Positions 47,751-57,657 are shown, numbered from the stretch's first letter. The stretch is 64,000 bases of DNA from Antrihabitans auranticaus (GCF_016481275.1 NZ_JAEMNW010000005.1:1-64000); one strand, 5' to 3'. The notes: generated by a model from the sequence alone, not told the origin. Program-made: numbers and translations.

Positions 47751-49517
47751 TCAACTGGAACCGCGTGGCGGCTCGCCCTTGGCCGGCCTGCCGGCTTGTT
47801 TACCGGACCCACCCGCCGAGTCCGCCGTCGACAGATCGGGAACAGCGATGAGGTGGGTCGGGTCCTGAGTGCTTGCCTCGTCGATCGGTCTGCCCTGGAT
47901 CTGCTTGCGGGCCGTCGGCCGCAACGGCAGCGGACTGCCGGTGACTTTCGTTCCCCGCACGAGTGGCACGGTCAGCCGGAAACAGGAGCCCTGCCCGACC
48001 TCTCCCCAGGCCTCCAACTTGCCGTCGTGCAGGTGCGCGTCCTCGACGCTGATCGCAAGGCCGAGCCCGGTGCCGCCCGACCGTCGCACTCGCGAAGGGT
48101 CCGAACGCCAGAAGCGGTTGAAGACCAGTTTCTCTTCGCCCGGTCGCAGACCGATGCCCTGATCGCGAACGATGATCGCGGCCGCGTCCTCGTTCCCGCG
48201 CAGGCGGATGAGGACCGGCCTGCCCTCGCCGTGGTCGATCGCGTTGGCAAGCAGGTTCCGCAGAATTCGCTCGACACGACGCGGGTCGACCTCCGCGATG
48301 ACAGGCGTCTCCGGCACGTCGATGACGAGCTCGGTGCCCGAATCGCGCGCGAGGTGACGCACGGTCGCGACCGCGGCGCGCACGCACATGCGCAGGTCGA
48401 GTTGTTCGCCTGCAAGGTCGGCAACGCCGGCGTCGTGCCGACTGATCTCGAGCAGGTCGTTGAGGAGCGCTTCGAAGCGGTCGAGCTCTGTGACGAGCAG
48501 TTCGGACGATCTGCGTAGCGCTGGATCGAGTTCGTCGCTGCCGTCGTGAATAAGGTCGGCGGCCATGCGGACCGTGGTCAGCGGCGTGCGTAGTTCGTGG
48601 CTGACGTCGGAGGTGAAGCGGCGCTGCAGATTGCCGAACTCTTCGAGCTGGGTGATCTGTTTCGACAGGCTTTCGGCCATCTCGTTGAACGACATCGCGA
48701 GCCGGGCCATGTCGTCCTCGCCGCGGACCGGCATGCGCTCTTTGAGCCTGCCGTCGGCGAAGCGCGCGGCGATCCGCGACGCGGACCGGATCGGCAGCAC
48801 GACCTGGCGTGCAACCAGCATCGAGATCGCGGCCAGCAACACCAGCAAAACAGCGCCGCCGATCAGCATCGTGCCGCGCACGAGCGCGAGGCTGCGCTCC
48901 TCGCTTGCCAGCGGGAACACGAGGTAGATCTCGAGGGTGGAGATGTCGGACGCCGTCGGGCTGCCCACGATGAGTGCGGGACCGTGATAGCTGTCCGGAT
49001 CCGAGACCGTCGCGAACTGATAGCTGATCTGGCCCTGCTGCACGAACCTGCGCAGCGCGTCAGGAATCTGGCTCGCCGGACCGCTGAACGTCGGCTCGCG
49101 AGAACCGTCACCGGGGACGATCAGAACCGAATCGAACGTGCCTGCTGCGCCTGCCGCCTGACTGGCGTCACCGTCGCGGTTCGTCAATGCGGCGCGCGCA
49201 GACTCCAGCCGCGACCGCAAGGTGCTGCCTTCGTCGGCACCCGCGAGCTGAGCCTGAACCGTATTGCGCGCGCGGTCCATCTCTTCGACGGCAGCACTGA
49301 TCTTGGCTTCCAGCAGTCGGTCTGTGATCTGACTGGTGAGGACCACCCCGAGGATGGTGATAACGATCAAGGACAGCGTGAGAGTCGATACGACGACGCG
49401 CAATTGCAACGAGCGCCGCCATGCGTGGCCCAGTGAATTCGAAAGAGACTGGAACCACCGAAGCAGCGGAGCGAGTGTTCTGTCGATCCGCCGCCGAGTG
49501 CGGGGGAAATTGATCAC
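47751..49517 (-). CDS. mtrB: Sensor histidine kinase MtrB
   Basis: The 588-residue kinase has two membrane spans (about 40-62 and 214-236) around a sensor domain of 150 residues, a HAMP linker, HisKA with phospho-acceptor H307 in [12 protein letters not shown], and a HATPase domain ([21 protein letters not shown]). It phosphorylates MtrA; the pair coordinates cell division, wall hydrolases and replication. Its start overlaps the mtrA stop by 4 bp (ATGA). Confidence 0.96.
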   Translation of the reverse strand: MINFPRTRRRIDRTLAPLLRWFQSLSNSLGHAWRRSLQLRVVVSTLTLSLIVITILGVVLTSQITDRLLEAKISAAVEEMDRARNTVQAQLAGADEGSTLRSRLESARAALTNRDGDASQAAGAAGTFDSVLIVPGDGSREPTFSGPASQIPDALRRFVQQGQISYQFATVSDPDSYHGPALIVGSPTASDISTLEIYLVFPLASEERSLALVRGTMLIGGAVLLVLLAAISMLVARQVVLPIRSASRIAARFADGRLKERMPVRGEDDMARLAMSFNEMAESLSKQITQLEEFGNLQRRFTSDVSHELRTPLTTVRMAADLIHDGSDELDPALRRSSELLVTELDRFEALLNDLLEISRHDAGVADLAGEQLDLRMCVRAAVATVRHLARDSGTELVIDVPETPVIAEVDPRRVERILRNLLANAIDHGEGRPVLIRLRGNEDAAAIIVRDQGIGLRPGEEKLVFNRFWRSDPSRVRRSGGTGLGLAISVEDAHLHDGKLEAWGEVGQGSCFRLTVPLVRGTKVTGSPLPLRPTARKQIQGRPIDEASTQDPTHLIAVPDLSTADSAGGSGKQAGRPAKGEPPRGSS

Positions 49518-50191
49518 GGTGGTCCGGCTTTGTAGCCGACCCCCCGCACAGTCAGTACGACCTCGGGAACTTCAGGATCCTTTTCGACCTTGGCGCGCAG
49601 CCGCTGGACGTGGACGTTCACAAGACGCGTGTCCGCAGCGTGGCGGTAGCCCCAGACCTGTTCGAGCAGCACCTCGCGAGTGAACACCTGGCGAGGCTTG
49701 CGCGCGAGCGCAACGAGCAGGTCGAATTCGAGCGGCGTCAGCGAAAGCAGCTGATCGCCACGGCTGACCTTGTGCGCCGGCACGTCGATCACGACGTCGG
49801 CAATGCTCAGCAGCTCGGCAGGCTCTTCCTCCGTGCGGCGCAGGCGAGCGCGCACACGAGCGACGAGCTCCTTCGGCTTGAAGGGCTTCATGATGTAGTC
49901 GTCGGCACCGGACTCCAGGCCGAGGACGACGTCGACGGTGTCCGTCTTGGCCGTCAACATGACGATCGGAACGCCGGAATCTGCACGCAGCACGCGGCAT
50001 ACGTCGATGCCGTTCATGCCCGGCAGCATCAGGTCCAGCAGCACGAGGTCCGGTCGAGTCTCGCGCACAGCAGTGAGGGCCTGGGTGCCGTCACCGACCA
50101 CGAACGGCTCGAAGCCCTCACCGCGAAGGACGATGGTGAGCATCTCCGCGAGAGCCGTGTCGTCATCGACAACAAGAATCCTTGGTTTCAT
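49514..50191 (-). CDS. mtrA: Response regulator MtrA
   Basis: An OmpR-family regulator of 225 residues: receiver domain with phospho-acceptor D53 in [13 protein letters not shown] and [10 protein letters not shown]...DDYIMKPF, and a winged-helix output domain ([33 protein letters not shown] ... [13 protein letters not shown]). It begins 4 nt after the tmk stop, so tmk-mtrA-mtrB-lpqB is one operon. MtrA is essential in mycobacteria. Confidence 0.97.
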   Translation of the reverse strand: MKPRILVVDDDTALAEMLTIVLRGEGFEPFVVGDGTQALTAVRETRPDLVLLDLMLPGMNGIDVCRVLRADSGVPIVMLTAKTDTVDVVLGLESGADDYIMKPFKPKELVARVRARLRRTEEEPAELLSIADVVIDVPAHKVSRGDQLLSLTPLEFDLLVALARKPRQVFTREVLLEQVWGYRHAADTRLVNVHVQRLRAKVEKDPEVPEVVLTVRGVGYKAGPP

Positions 50192-50195
50192 GTCT

Positions 50196-50855
50196 CTATG
50201 GTGTCACTTCCTGCTGGTCACTCCGCTGATTGACGAGTAGTGCGGCGAGTTGAACCGGATCGACCGCACTGTCGACGACCCGCCACGGTGAAACCCAGGA
50301 CATTGCCGCGAGGCCCTCGTACACCTGCGCGGTCCGTCTTTGCAGGTTCTCGTCGCGCTCGTAGGAGTCCCGCTCCCGGCTCGAGTCCTCCTGTTCACGG
50401 GTCTTCGCGCGCTGCGCCGCGAGGTCGACAGGCACAGCCAGCAAGACCTGGACCTGCGGTTGCGGGATCGCGAACCGGTCGATTTCGAGCGCCCGCACCC
50501 ACTCGACGACCTCGCCGTCGGCAGGCTGCGCCAGTCGCGCCGCACTATAGGCCGCGTTCGACGCAACGTATCGATCGAGGAGAACGACATCGTGCCGATT
50601 GATCAATCGCTGCAAGTCCCGCGCGGCGTCGTGGCGATCGAGCGCGAACATCGCCGCCATGGCGTACACACTCTGCGCGAGATCCCCGTGCGCACCGTGC
50701 AGCGCCTCGGCGGCCAGGTCGGCGTGGATGGATTCACCGTAACGCGGAAAACCCATGCGTACGACGTCGGCACCCTGGGCTTCCCACGCCCGAACCAGCG
50801 CCCGCGACAGCGTGTTCTTACCTGCGCCGTCGACGCCTTCGATCGTGATGAGCAT
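50196..50855 (-). CDS. tmk: Thymidylate kinase
   Basis: The 219-residue protein begins MLITIEGVDGAGKNTLSRAL with the P-loop, and has the DR motif in VVLLDRYVASNAAYSAARLA. It makes dTDP from dTMP. The ATG used matches the actinobacterial start; an ATG five codons upstream is also in frame. It heads the mtrAB operon and is divergent from the first membrane paralogue, 98 bp away. Confidence 0.93.
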   Translation of the reverse strand: MLITIEGVDGAGKNTLSRALVRAWEAQGADVVRMGFPRYGESIHADLAAEALHGAHGDLAQSVYAMAAMFALDRHDAARDLQRLINRHDVVLLDRYVASNAAYSAARLAQPADGEVVEWVRALEIDRFAIPQPQVQVLLAVPVDLAAQRAKTREQEDSSRERDSYERDENLQRRTAQVYEGLAAMSWVSPWRVVDSAVDPVQLAALLVNQRSDQQEVTP

Positions 50856-50953
50856 CGCCACGTTCCGCATCGTATAGAGGTCCGTATGCGGCGGGTGCGG
50901 GAAGAGCCGATCGCGTACTCTCAGCCCAACAATTCGATGGAGTGGGAGTTTGC

Positions 50954-51637
50954 ATGTCGTACCCGCCGAGTGGCCCGCCCGCAGGTCCCCCGAACGGCCC
51001 GCCCTACGGTCCGCCGCCGCAGTTCGGGGGTCCGCCACAGTACGGCGGTCCGCCGCAGGGTCCGGGACATCCGCAGCCTCCGCGCCGCAACAAGACACCG
51101 CTGATACTCGCGGCAGTGATCGGTGTCGTGTTGCTCGTGGGTGCGATCGTCGCCGGCGTCCTGATCAGTCGTAACGGCAGCGATGACGACAGTGCCAGTG
51201 GCGCCAAGTCGACGACCTCTGCGCAAGCGGGAACCCCGAGCAGCGAGGGCGACGAGAGCACCGGCCCGACCCGTTTGGAACGAACGCGAACCAGCACCGG
51301 CAGTCGGACGACCACGTCGGACCGATCGAGCACGAGCACCAGTCCGGGCACGCGAACGAGTTCGAGCGGCGACACCAGTGCCGACGAAGCCGAGATCACC
51401 GCGATCACCCGTGAAGTCGTCGAGTCGACGATCGCCGATGCAATCGACCTGTACTGCTCGTCCTACACCCCTGGGCCCGATGACGAAGACATCCTTTACC
51501 GATTCGTCGGAATCGACAACATCGTTATTTCGGGCGATGCAGCAGAAGCCGATGTGACCGTCGAAGACAACGGCGAGACGGTCGAAGGCACGCTCTCCTA
51601 TGTAAAAGAAGGCGGCAGCTGGAAATACTGCCCGTAA
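50954..51637 (+). CDS. Proline-rich single-pass membrane protein, paralogue 1
   Basis: Architecture: a Pro/Gly/Tyr-rich cytoplasmic N terminus (residues 1-47, MSYPPSGPPAGPPNG...), one span (about 49-71, ILAAVIGVVLLVGAIVAGVL), a Ser/Thr-rich linker (80-145) and an outer alpha/beta domain (146-227) with C168 (DLYCSS) and C226 in the closing GGSWKYCP. The outer domain resembles DUF4878/DUF4333-like NTF2-type folds by pattern only. GGGAG is 5 nt before the ATG. It opens a five-gene cluster of similar proteins that includes a kinase. Function unknown. Confidence 0.8.
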   Translation: MSYPPSGPPAGPPNGPPYGPPPQFGGPPQYGGPPQGPGHPQPPRRNKTPLILAAVIGVVLLVGAIVAGVLISRNGSDDDSASGAKSTTSAQAGTPSSEGDESTGPTRLERTRTSTGSRTTTSDRSSTSTSPGTRTSSSGDTSADEAEITAITREVVESTIADAIDLYCSSYTPGPDDEDILYRFVGIDNIVISGDAAEADVTVEDNGETVEGTLSYVKEGGSWKYCP

Positions 51638-51666
51638 TTCCGATACGTGGGGCGCGTCACGGAATT

Positions 51667-51695
51667 GCCGGGCCGGTATTCGGCCGGCTTTTCTT
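51667..51695 (+). terminator. Terminator after membrane paralogue 1
   Basis: GCCGGGCCG / CGGCCGGC stem with one bulged G and a short loop, followed by TTTTCTT. It separates the transcription of paralogue 1 from that of paralogue 2, unless read-through occurs. Confidence 0.7.
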
Positions 51696-51747
51696 GCGCG
51701 CCGGCGCTGAAAAGAATGCGCCGACCGATTCTTTTGGGGGTTGATTT

Positions 51748-52224
51748 ATGACGTACCCGCCGAGTGGGCCGTACGGTCAGCAGCCCTATGGGCCGTCCTA
51801 TGGGCAAGGCTTTCACCCCGCACCGCGTCGACGCCCAACGGCGCTGATCGTCGGCGCGGTCATCGGAGTCGTCCTGATTGTCGGCGCAATCATCACCGTC
51901 GTGCTCTCGACCGCCGGCGGCGACAGCGCGGGTGACGACAGCGCAGGTGACGACGAGGCACAGGTCGAGCAGGCCCTGCGCGGGCTCTTCGACGCCGATT
52001 CCGCGGACGAGGCCCTCAGCTATCTGTGCACCGAACTGCGCGAAGACATCGAGTCCGATTCGAGCAACGAAGAGTTCGACGCACCGGACCTCAAAAGCAT
52101 CGACAACGTCGAAATCGACGGCGACACCGCGAGCGCTGACGTCATCGCCGAGAAAGACGGCGAGGAGCGAACCACCGCTCACGACCTGAAGAAGGAAGAC
52201 GGGGAATGGCTCGTGTGCGGTTGA
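51748..52224 (+). CDS. Proline-rich single-pass membrane protein, paralogue 2
   Basis: The shortest member (158 residues): N terminus MTYPPSGPYGQQPYG, one span (about 31-54, TALIVGAVIGVVLIVGAIITVVL), a short acidic linker and an outer domain with C94 (SYLCTEL) and C157 in DGEWLVCG. The leader GGGGGTTGATTT before the ATG is like that of paralogue 3. It shares the start motif M(S/T)YPPxG with all three sister genes, marking tandem duplication. Confidence 0.8.
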   Translation: MTYPPSGPYGQQPYGPSYGQGFHPAPRRRPTALIVGAVIGVVLIVGAIITVVLSTAGGDSAGDDSAGDDEAQVEQALRGLFDADSADEALSYLCTELREDIESDSSNEEFDAPDLKSIDNVEIDGDTASADVIAEKDGEERTTAHDLKKEDGEWLVCG

Positions 52225-52303
52225 TTCGCGCGTCTCGCGTTGACGCTAGGGTGCACTGAGTAATTCGAGCAGTCGTTTCCAGATACGAGCACGGGGGGTT
52301 TGT

Positions 52304-52987
52304 ATGTCGTATCCACCTAACGGACCCGGCCCTGAGGGACAGTTCCCCGGCCAAGATCCATACCGGCCGACCGAGGGGCAACCGTACGGTCCGCAGTACG
52401 GCCCCCCGCCCGGCCAATACGGTCCGCCACCAGGACAATTCGGCCCTCCGCCGGGCCAGTACGGTCCGCCGCCGGGCCAGTACGGTCCGCCGCCGGGCCA
52501 GTACGGTCCGCCGCCGGGGCAGTACGGTCCGCAGTTCGGACCACTCCACCAGCAAAATCCCAACCCCTACCAGCAGGGCTTCTACCAACCACCGCAACGG
52601 TCCAATCGCACGCCGCTGATCATCGGCGCGGTTATCGCGGTCGTTGTCGTCGTCGGCGCGATCATCGCCGCAATTCTGCTGGTCGGCAACAGCAGTGGCG
52701 GCGACAGCGACGAGGCACAGATCGAGAACGTGCTCAACAAAGTCCTCACCGAACCGATCGGCGACAACCTCGACCTCCTGTGCGACGACCTACGCCCCGA
52801 CATCGAGGATCGAGAGCAGACGCGCACGCGGGAACCCGACCCGGACGTCGAAATCATCAAGATCGAAAATATCAAGGTCACCGGCGACAGGGCGACGGCG
52901 AAGGTCACGGCCAAGGTCGCGGGCGAGGAGGACAGCGAAAACTTTTCCCTGCGAAGGGAAGACGGCGACTGGAAGTTCTGCGGCTAG
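52304..52987 (+). CDS. Proline-rich single-pass membrane protein, paralogue 3, with QYGPPPG repeats
   Basis: 227 residues. The N-terminal tail of about 100 residues includes six consecutive QYGPPPG-type heptads (one QFGPPPG), then one span (about 104-127), an acidic linker and an outer domain with C160 (LDLLCDDL) and C226 in DGDWKFCG. The Tyr/Gly/Pro/Gln composition is that of intrinsically disordered, condensation-prone or adhesive segments. GGGGGGTTTGT precedes the ATG. Confidence 0.8.
   Translation: MSYPPNGPGPEGQFPGQDPYRPTEGQPYGPQYGPPPGQYGPPPGQFGPPPGQYGPPPGQYGPPPGQYGPPPGQYGPQFGPLHQQNPNPYQQGFYQPPQRSNRTPLIIGAVIAVVVVVGAIIAAILLVGNSSGGDSDEAQIENVLNKVLTEPIGDNLDLLCDDLRPDIEDREQTRTREPDPDVEIIKIENIKVTGDRATAKVTAKVAGEEDSENFSLRREDGDWKFCG
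52394..52519 (+). repeat. 21-bp tandem repeats encoding QYGPPPG heptads
   Basis: Six tandem 21-bp units; the three rightmost are almost identical (CAGTACGGTCCGCCGCCGGG plus a final base). The leftmost show synonymous changes. This is a coding minisatellite, able to change length in frame. Confidence 0.9.
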
Positions 52988-53051
52988 CCATACCTGCTCG
53001 GCTGAGTACTGCAGGTAAAGTCGCGAGCAACATGTCAGGCAGGGGCGAGCG

Positions 53052-53633
53052 ATGACGTACCCACCCAGCGGTTCGGGCCCGTACGGCGCACAGACGCCGG
53101 TTGCGCCGCCTCGTAAGAGTCGGACCGGAATTGTCGTCGCCACCGTCGTCGTTGTGCTGGTCGTGGCTGCGATCGGTGTAGCGCTCGTCTTCCTGCGCGG
53201 TGGTGACGACACGACCGGCAACGCGGTCGCCGCCTCGCAGTCCGCTACCGCTCGAGCCGCAGCCGGCGCGGCCGACTCGACGCCGACAAAACAAGCCGCC
53301 ACCAGCGCTGCCAAACCCGGCGCAGAAAGCGCACCGAGCGACTCGGCCGTCGTCGAATCCGCGGTGCGAAACTTTGCCCAGACGCTGACGAACGACGGCT
53401 GGCCGAAAGCACTCGAATTGATGTGCGCGAGCAGTCGCGCGGACCGCGAAAAAGAACTCCGCGGACAGAATGCGGCGGATACGAAAGTAATTCTGCGAAT
53501 TGTGCGGATCGACAAAGTCGATATCTCCGGGGATTCGGCTACGGTGCTGCTGCGAACCTCGAACGGAAGCACCGAAAGTGACGACATGGCCGAATTGCGC
53601 AAGGAAGGCGGCAGCTGGAAGGTCTGCAGCTGA
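53052..53633 (+). CDS. Proline-rich single-pass membrane protein, paralogue 4
   Basis: 193 residues: a short cytoplasmic tail (MTYPPSGSGPYGAQTP), one span (about 26-48, IVVATVVVVLVVAAIGVALVFL), an Ala/Ser/Thr linker and an outer domain with C125 (LELMCASS) and C192 in GGSWKVCS. It immediately precedes the kinase gene. A possible -10 TAAAGT lies about 40 bp upstream. Confidence 0.8.
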   Translation: MTYPPSGSGPYGAQTPVAPPRKSRTGIVVATVVVVLVVAAIGVALVFLRGGDDTTGNAVAASQSATARAAAGAADSTPTKQAATSAAKPGAESAPSDSAVVESAVRNFAQTLTNDGWPKALELMCASSRADREKELRGQNAADTKVILRIVRIDKVDISGDSATVLLRTSNGSTESDDMAELRKEGGSWKVCS

Positions 53634-53729
53634 GCCCTGTGCGGTTCCTGCCCGGTATGCTGCGATTCAGGAACTGTTCCAGGGCGGCTCGGGGCGCCTC
53701 GGCAGCACGCTCGACCCGGAGGTGAATGG

Positions 53730-55358
53730 GTGGCCCTCGAGCCAGGATCGACTTTTGCCGGATATGTGATCGAGCGCAGGCTCGGCGTCGGCGGTATGGG
53801 TGCGGTGTATCTGGCGAAGCATCCACGGCTTCCGCGCCGCGACGCACTGAAGGTCCTGGATGCGGGCCTCGGGGTGGACCGCGCCTTCCGGGCCCGATTC
53901 GAACGCGAAGCGGAACTGACGTCGCGGCTCGATCATCCGAACATCGTCACCATCCACGACCGCGGCCTCGAAGGCGACCGGTTGTGGATCTCGATGCGGT
54001 TCGTCGACGGTTTCGATGCGTCACAACTGATCAGCCAGAATCCGAACGGCATTCCGCTCCCCCGCGCATTGAACATCGTCGCCGAAGCCGCGAAGGGTCT
54101 CGACTACGCGCACCGCCACGGTTTGCTCCACCGCGACGTCAAACCGGCGAACCTCTTGATATCGACCGATGACGACGGCGATCACGTCTACGTCACCGAC
54201 TTCGGTATCGCGCGCACTCTCGACGACAGCACCGCGCTCACGTCCACGGGTTCGTTCCTGGCGACGATCGCCTACGCCGCGCCGGAGCTCATCGAGGGCC
54301 GCACGATCGATCACCGCATCGACATCTACGCGCTCGGCTGCGCGTTTTTCGAAATGCTCACCGGCAGAGTGCCTTTCGAACGGCAGAGCACTGTCGCGGT
54401 GATGCACGCCCACCTCACGGCGGCGCCACCGATGGCCTCGCAGCGCAACCCCACGGTCCCTGCAGCCCTCGACGCGGTCATTGCGCACGCCATGGCGAAG
54501 GACCCTGCGGAACGGTTCTCTACCTGCCGCGAATTCGTCGCCACAGCGAAGAGCGTCCTCGAACAACGACGCAGCATGCCGGCGCCCACGGTAGTGCGGA
54601 CCCAACACAACACGCCACCGCAACAGCACACGCCACCGCAACAGCACACCCCGCCGCCACGGCCCACCCCGCCGCCGCGATCCACACTGCAGAAACCCCG
54701 AGCGTCCACTGCGCCGCCGACGCAGCATATGCCGCCGCCCCAGCAGCAACACGGTGCACCCCAACATATTTCGGCACCACACGGCGCGTCCCAGCCGAAT
54801 CCCGCCCGCTCGCCCTACGGCGACACCTACCGGCCACAGCAGTTCGTCGGCAGCGGTGCGAACGCGGGTCCACCGCCGAAGAAATCCGGGTTGGGCACGG
54901 GCGCGATCGTGGGAATCGTCATCGCGTTGGTGGTCGTCGTCGGAATCATCGCGACCGTCGTCGCACTGTCGGGCGGTAAGGGCGACTCGAAGTCGGGCGT
55001 CGTCACCACCACAGAGGAGACCGCGACCGACGCGGACCTGATCGAGGCGGCGATCTACACCACCTACTCGGCTATCGAAAACGAAGGTATGGAGGCCGCG
55101 ATCCCGTTGTTCTGCTCGGAATCGCAGCCCTACCTTCAGGATTCGGTGGCAGCAGGAAACTTCGACGCATTCGTGGTGGGCCAGTACTCGCTCACCGTCG
55201 ACGCCATCGAGGACATTCAGGTCGACGGCGACACGGCAACCGCGAACTCGACGACCACGCTGTCCGGACTCGGCAACGAACTCGACGGCACCGACACGAG
55301 TCAGGAAGACCTGACAAAAGAAGACGGCGAGTGGAAGCTCTGCTGGAAATTGGGCTGA
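53730..55358 (+). CDS. Receptor Ser/Thr protein kinase with paralogue-like outer domain
   Basis: Residues 10-275 are a complete Hanks-type kinase: glycine loop LGVGGMGAVY, K41, catalytic HRD 134-136 (HRDVKPANLL), DFG 157-159, and an activation loop with several Thr/Ser before AYAAPE. A Pro/Gln/His-rich linker (285-385), one span (about 391-414) and an outer domain follow. The outer domain has C462 (PLFCSES) and C538 in DGEWKLCWK, the same two-cysteine pattern as the four upstream membrane proteins. GGAGG is 9 nt before the GTG start. It likely senses an envelope signal jointly with them. Confidence 0.88.
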   Translation: MALEPGSTFAGYVIERRLGVGGMGAVYLAKHPRLPRRDALKVLDAGLGVDRAFRARFEREAELTSRLDHPNIVTIHDRGLEGDRLWISMRFVDGFDASQLISQNPNGIPLPRALNIVAEAAKGLDYAHRHGLLHRDVKPANLLISTDDDGDHVYVTDFGIARTLDDSTALTSTGSFLATIAYAAPELIEGRTIDHRIDIYALGCAFFEMLTGRVPFERQSTVAVMHAHLTAAPPMASQRNPTVPAALDAVIAHAMAKDPAERFSTCREFVATAKSVLEQRRSMPAPTVVRTQHNTPPQQHTPPQQHTPPPRPTPPPRSTLQKPRASTAPPTQHMPPPQQQHGAPQHISAPHGASQPNPARSPYGDTYRPQQFVGSGANAGPPPKKSGLGTGAIVGIVIALVVVVGIIATVVALSGGKGDSKSGVVTTTEETATDADLIEAAIYTTYSAIENEGMEAAIPLFCSESQPYLQDSVAAGNFDAFVVGQYSLTVDAIEDIQVDGDTATANSTTTLSGLGNELDGTDTSQEDLTKEDGEWKLCWKLG

Positions 55359-55360
55359 CG

Positions 55361-55408
55361 CCCTGTGCGCGGTCGAGGAGTCCCTGGACTCGCCAACCGC
55401 GCACGGGG
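55361..55408. repeat. Long 3'-end hairpin repeat, copy 3 (after ahcY)
   Basis: Outer arms CCTGTGCGCGGT and ACCGCGCACGGG; inner GAGGAGTCC and GGACTCGCC, with two mismatches. It fills the 51-bp gap between the convergent kinase and ahcY genes and ends 1 bp from the ahcY stop codon. Confidence 0.85.
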
Positions 55409-55409
55409 G

Positions 55410-56888
55410 TCAGTACCTGTAGTGCTCGGGCTTGAACGGTCCGTCGACGTCTACGCCGATGTACTCCGCCTGCTCCTTGGTGAGCTTGGTGAGCGTGCCA
55501 CCGAGCGCTTCGACGTGGATCTTCGCGACCTTTTCGTCGAGGTGCTTGGGGAGGCGGTAGACCTCGTTGTCGTACTCGTCGGGCTTGGTCCACAGCTCGA
55601 TCTGCGCGATCACCTGGTTCGAGAAGCTGTTGCTCATCACGAACGACGGGTGACCGGTCGCGTTGCCGAGGTTGAGGAGTCGGCCTTCGGACAGCACGAT
55701 GATCGTCTTGCCGTCGGCGAAGGTCCACTGGTCCACCTGCGGCTTGATGTTGAGGCGCGTCGTCTCCGGCGACCTCTCCAGATTGGCCATCTGGATCTCG
55801 TCGTCGAAGTGGCCGATGTTGCCGAGGATGGCCTGGTGCTTCATCGACTTCATGTGCTCGAAGGTGATGATGTCCTTGTTGCCGGTCGACGTGATCACGA
55901 TGTCCGCGTTGCCGATTGCCTGCTCGACCGTCACGACGTCGTAGCCGTCCATCAGCGCCTGCAGTGCGTTGATCGGATCGACCTCGGTGACCTGGACGCG
56001 CGCACCCTGGCCTGCCAGCGACTCAGCACAGCCCTTACCGACGTCGCCGTAGCCGCAGATCAGCACCTTTTTGCCACCGATCAGGACGTCGGTGCCACGG
56101 TTGATGCCGTCGATCAGCGAGTGCCGGGTGCCGTACTTGTTGTCGAACTTGCTCTTGGTGACCGAATCGTTCACGTTGATCGCCGGGAAGCTCAGCTCAC
56201 CGGACGCGGCGAACTGGTACAGGCGCAGCACACCGGTCGTGGTCTCTTCGGTGACGCCCTTGACGCTATCCGCGATCGTCGACCACTTGGTCTTGTCGGT
56301 TTCGAACCGTTCGCGCAGCAAGTTGAGGAAGACCTTGTACTCGGCGGAGTGGTCGTCGTCCTCGGGCGGCACGACACCGGCCTTTTCGAACTGCGCGCCG
56401 CGGAGCACGAGCATGGTGGCGTCGCCACCGTCGTCCAAGATCATGTTGGCGGGTTCACCGGGCCAGGTCAGCATCTGCTCGGCGGCCCACCAGTACTCCT
56501 CGAGCGTCTCGCCCTTCCAGGCGAAGACCGGGGTACCCGAAGGCGCATCCTCGGTGCCGTTCGGGCCGACGACGACCGCCGCGGCCGCATGGTCCTGGGT
56601 CGAGAAGATGTTGCACGACGCCCAGCGCACCTCGGCACCCAGCGAGACGAGCGTCTCGATCAGCACAGCAGTCTGAATGGTCATGTGCAGCGATCCGGAT
56701 ACGCGAGCGCCCTTGAGCGGCAACACATCTGCGTATTCGCGACGCAAAGCCATCAAACCGGGCATCTCGTGCTCGGCGAGCCGAATCTCCTTGCGGCCGA
56801 ACTCGGCAAGCGAGAGATCGGCAACTTTGTAGTCGATCCCGTTGCGATTGTCGGCTTCCAGCGTTCGTGCGTCCACTGAGGTCGTCAT
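55410..56888 (-). CDS. ahcY: S-adenosylhomocysteine hydrolase
   Basis: The 492-residue enzyme has the NAD-binding [20 protein letters not shown], substrate motifs [13 protein letters not shown] and [14 protein letters not shown], and the C-terminal KPEHYRY that completes the neighbour's NAD site. It splits SAH into adenosine and homocysteine. GGAGAGGCAG abuts the ATG. In M. tuberculosis this gene (sahH) sits next to tmk; here the kinase cluster lies between. Confidence 0.96.
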   Translation of the reverse strand: MTTSVDARTLEADNRNGIDYKVADLSLAEFGRKEIRLAEHEMPGLMALRREYADVLPLKGARVSGSLHMTIQTAVLIETLVSLGAEVRWASCNIFSTQDHAAAAVVVGPNGTEDAPSGTPVFAWKGETLEEYWWAAEQMLTWPGEPANMILDDGGDATMLVLRGAQFEKAGVVPPEDDDHSAEYKVFLNLLRERFETDKTKWSTIADSVKGVTEETTTGVLRLYQFAASGELSFPAINVNDSVTKSKFDNKYGTRHSLIDGINRGTDVLIGGKKVLICGYGDVGKGCAESLAGQGARVQVTEVDPINALQALMDGYDVVTVEQAIGNADIVITSTGNKDIITFEHMKSMKHQAILGNIGHFDDEIQMANLERSPETTRLNIKPQVDQWTFADGKTIIVLSEGRLLNLGNATGHPSFVMSNSFSNQVIAQIELWTKPDEYDNEVYRLPKHLDEKVAKIHVEALGGTLTKLTKEQAEYIGVDVDGPFKPEHYRY

Positions 56889-56985
56889 CTGCCTCTCCTG
56901 ATCGGTAAGTTCCACGAACAGGCTAGCCGCAACCACCGTCATGTGGTGACGGCAGCCTCCGCCCGACCAGGCCTTCGGCCGAGAT

Positions 56986-57600
56986 CTACTGCTGCCGTGC
57001 GACGATCGCGTTCACGAACGGCGACAGCAACGTCGACAGATCGGTTGCGACATCCCGATCGCTTTCGGGCGGACTGGAGATGTAGCTCAGTGCAATTCGC
57101 ACGAGCGCGCGCGCGAACAGCGTGGCCTCATACGGATCTGCCCTGATCCAGCTGTGCCCGAACGTCTCGGCGAGTCGCGTCGAGGCATGGGAGATGAGCG
57201 GCTTGCTGTCGAGTGTGATCAGCCGCAGCAGATCGAGTTTCACCTCGCCGGTCAGCAGCGATTGGATCAGCGGATCGGACGCTGCGTCGACGAGGAAATT
57301 GGTGAGGCCGGCACGCAGCGCGTTTTCCGCGTTGCCTTCGTTCGCCCAGATCGCGGAGTCGACATGGTCGACGAAGACATCGGCAAGGCGCAGTGCGTAG
57401 CCCTGTGCAAGCCCTGTGCGCGAACCGAATTCGTTGTACAGCGTCTGCCGGCTGACACCCGCGCGCGCTGCGACGTCGGACAGCGTGATCTTCGACCAGT
57501 CGCGTTCGATGAGTAGATCGCGCATCGCGTCGAGGACCGTCGTCCGCAGCAGACCACGCGACGCTTCCGCGTACGGCAGCCTGGGGGCACCCTGGGTCAT
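56986..57600 (-). CDS. TetR-family regulator of the alkane operon (Rv3249c/AlkX-like)
   Basis: The 204-residue protein has the TetR helix-turn-helix ([47 protein letters not shown]) and a helical ligand domain. It follows rubB after 108 bp. An AlkX-type regulator in this place is known in Dietzia and mycobacteria to repress alkB-rub genes until fatty acid or alkane products bind. A 16-bp palindrome just upstream suggests autoregulation, and an intervening hairpin repeat suggests partly separate transcription. Confidence 0.88.
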   Translation of the reverse strand: MTQGAPRLPYAEASRGLLRTTVLDAMRDLLIERDWSKITLSDVAARAGVSRQTLYNEFGSRTGLAQGYALRLADVFVDHVDSAIWANEGNAENALRAGLTNFLVDAASDPLIQSLLTGEVKLDLLRLITLDSKPLISHASTRLAETFGHSWIRADPYEATLFARALVRIALSYISSPPESDRDVATDLSTLLSPFVNAIVARQQ

Positions 57601-57627
57601 GCTGGCGACGTTTTCACGCGCGGGACG

Positions 57628-57643
57628 CGCAAGTCAACTTGCG
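57628..57643 (-). promoter_or_regulatory. 16-bp palindrome upstream of tetR
   Basis: CGCAAGT and ACTTGCG flank CA. The site lies 28-43 bp before the tetR start, a fitting place for a TetR autoregulatory operator. It differs from the TAGACAA sites at alkB. Confidence 0.5.
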
Positions 57644-57657
57644 GGGCCCGACACAGA

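Noticed and set aside
52394-52519. Regular 21-bp repeats considered as a CRISPR array
   Set aside because: The units are directly abutting with no spacers and read as QYGPPPG codons in a clear gene.
56889-56985. Possible SAH or SAM riboswitch before ahcY
   Set aside because: The 5' side of ahcY is short, with no conserved multi-helix pattern that I could recognise; only a small GGCC hairpin is present.
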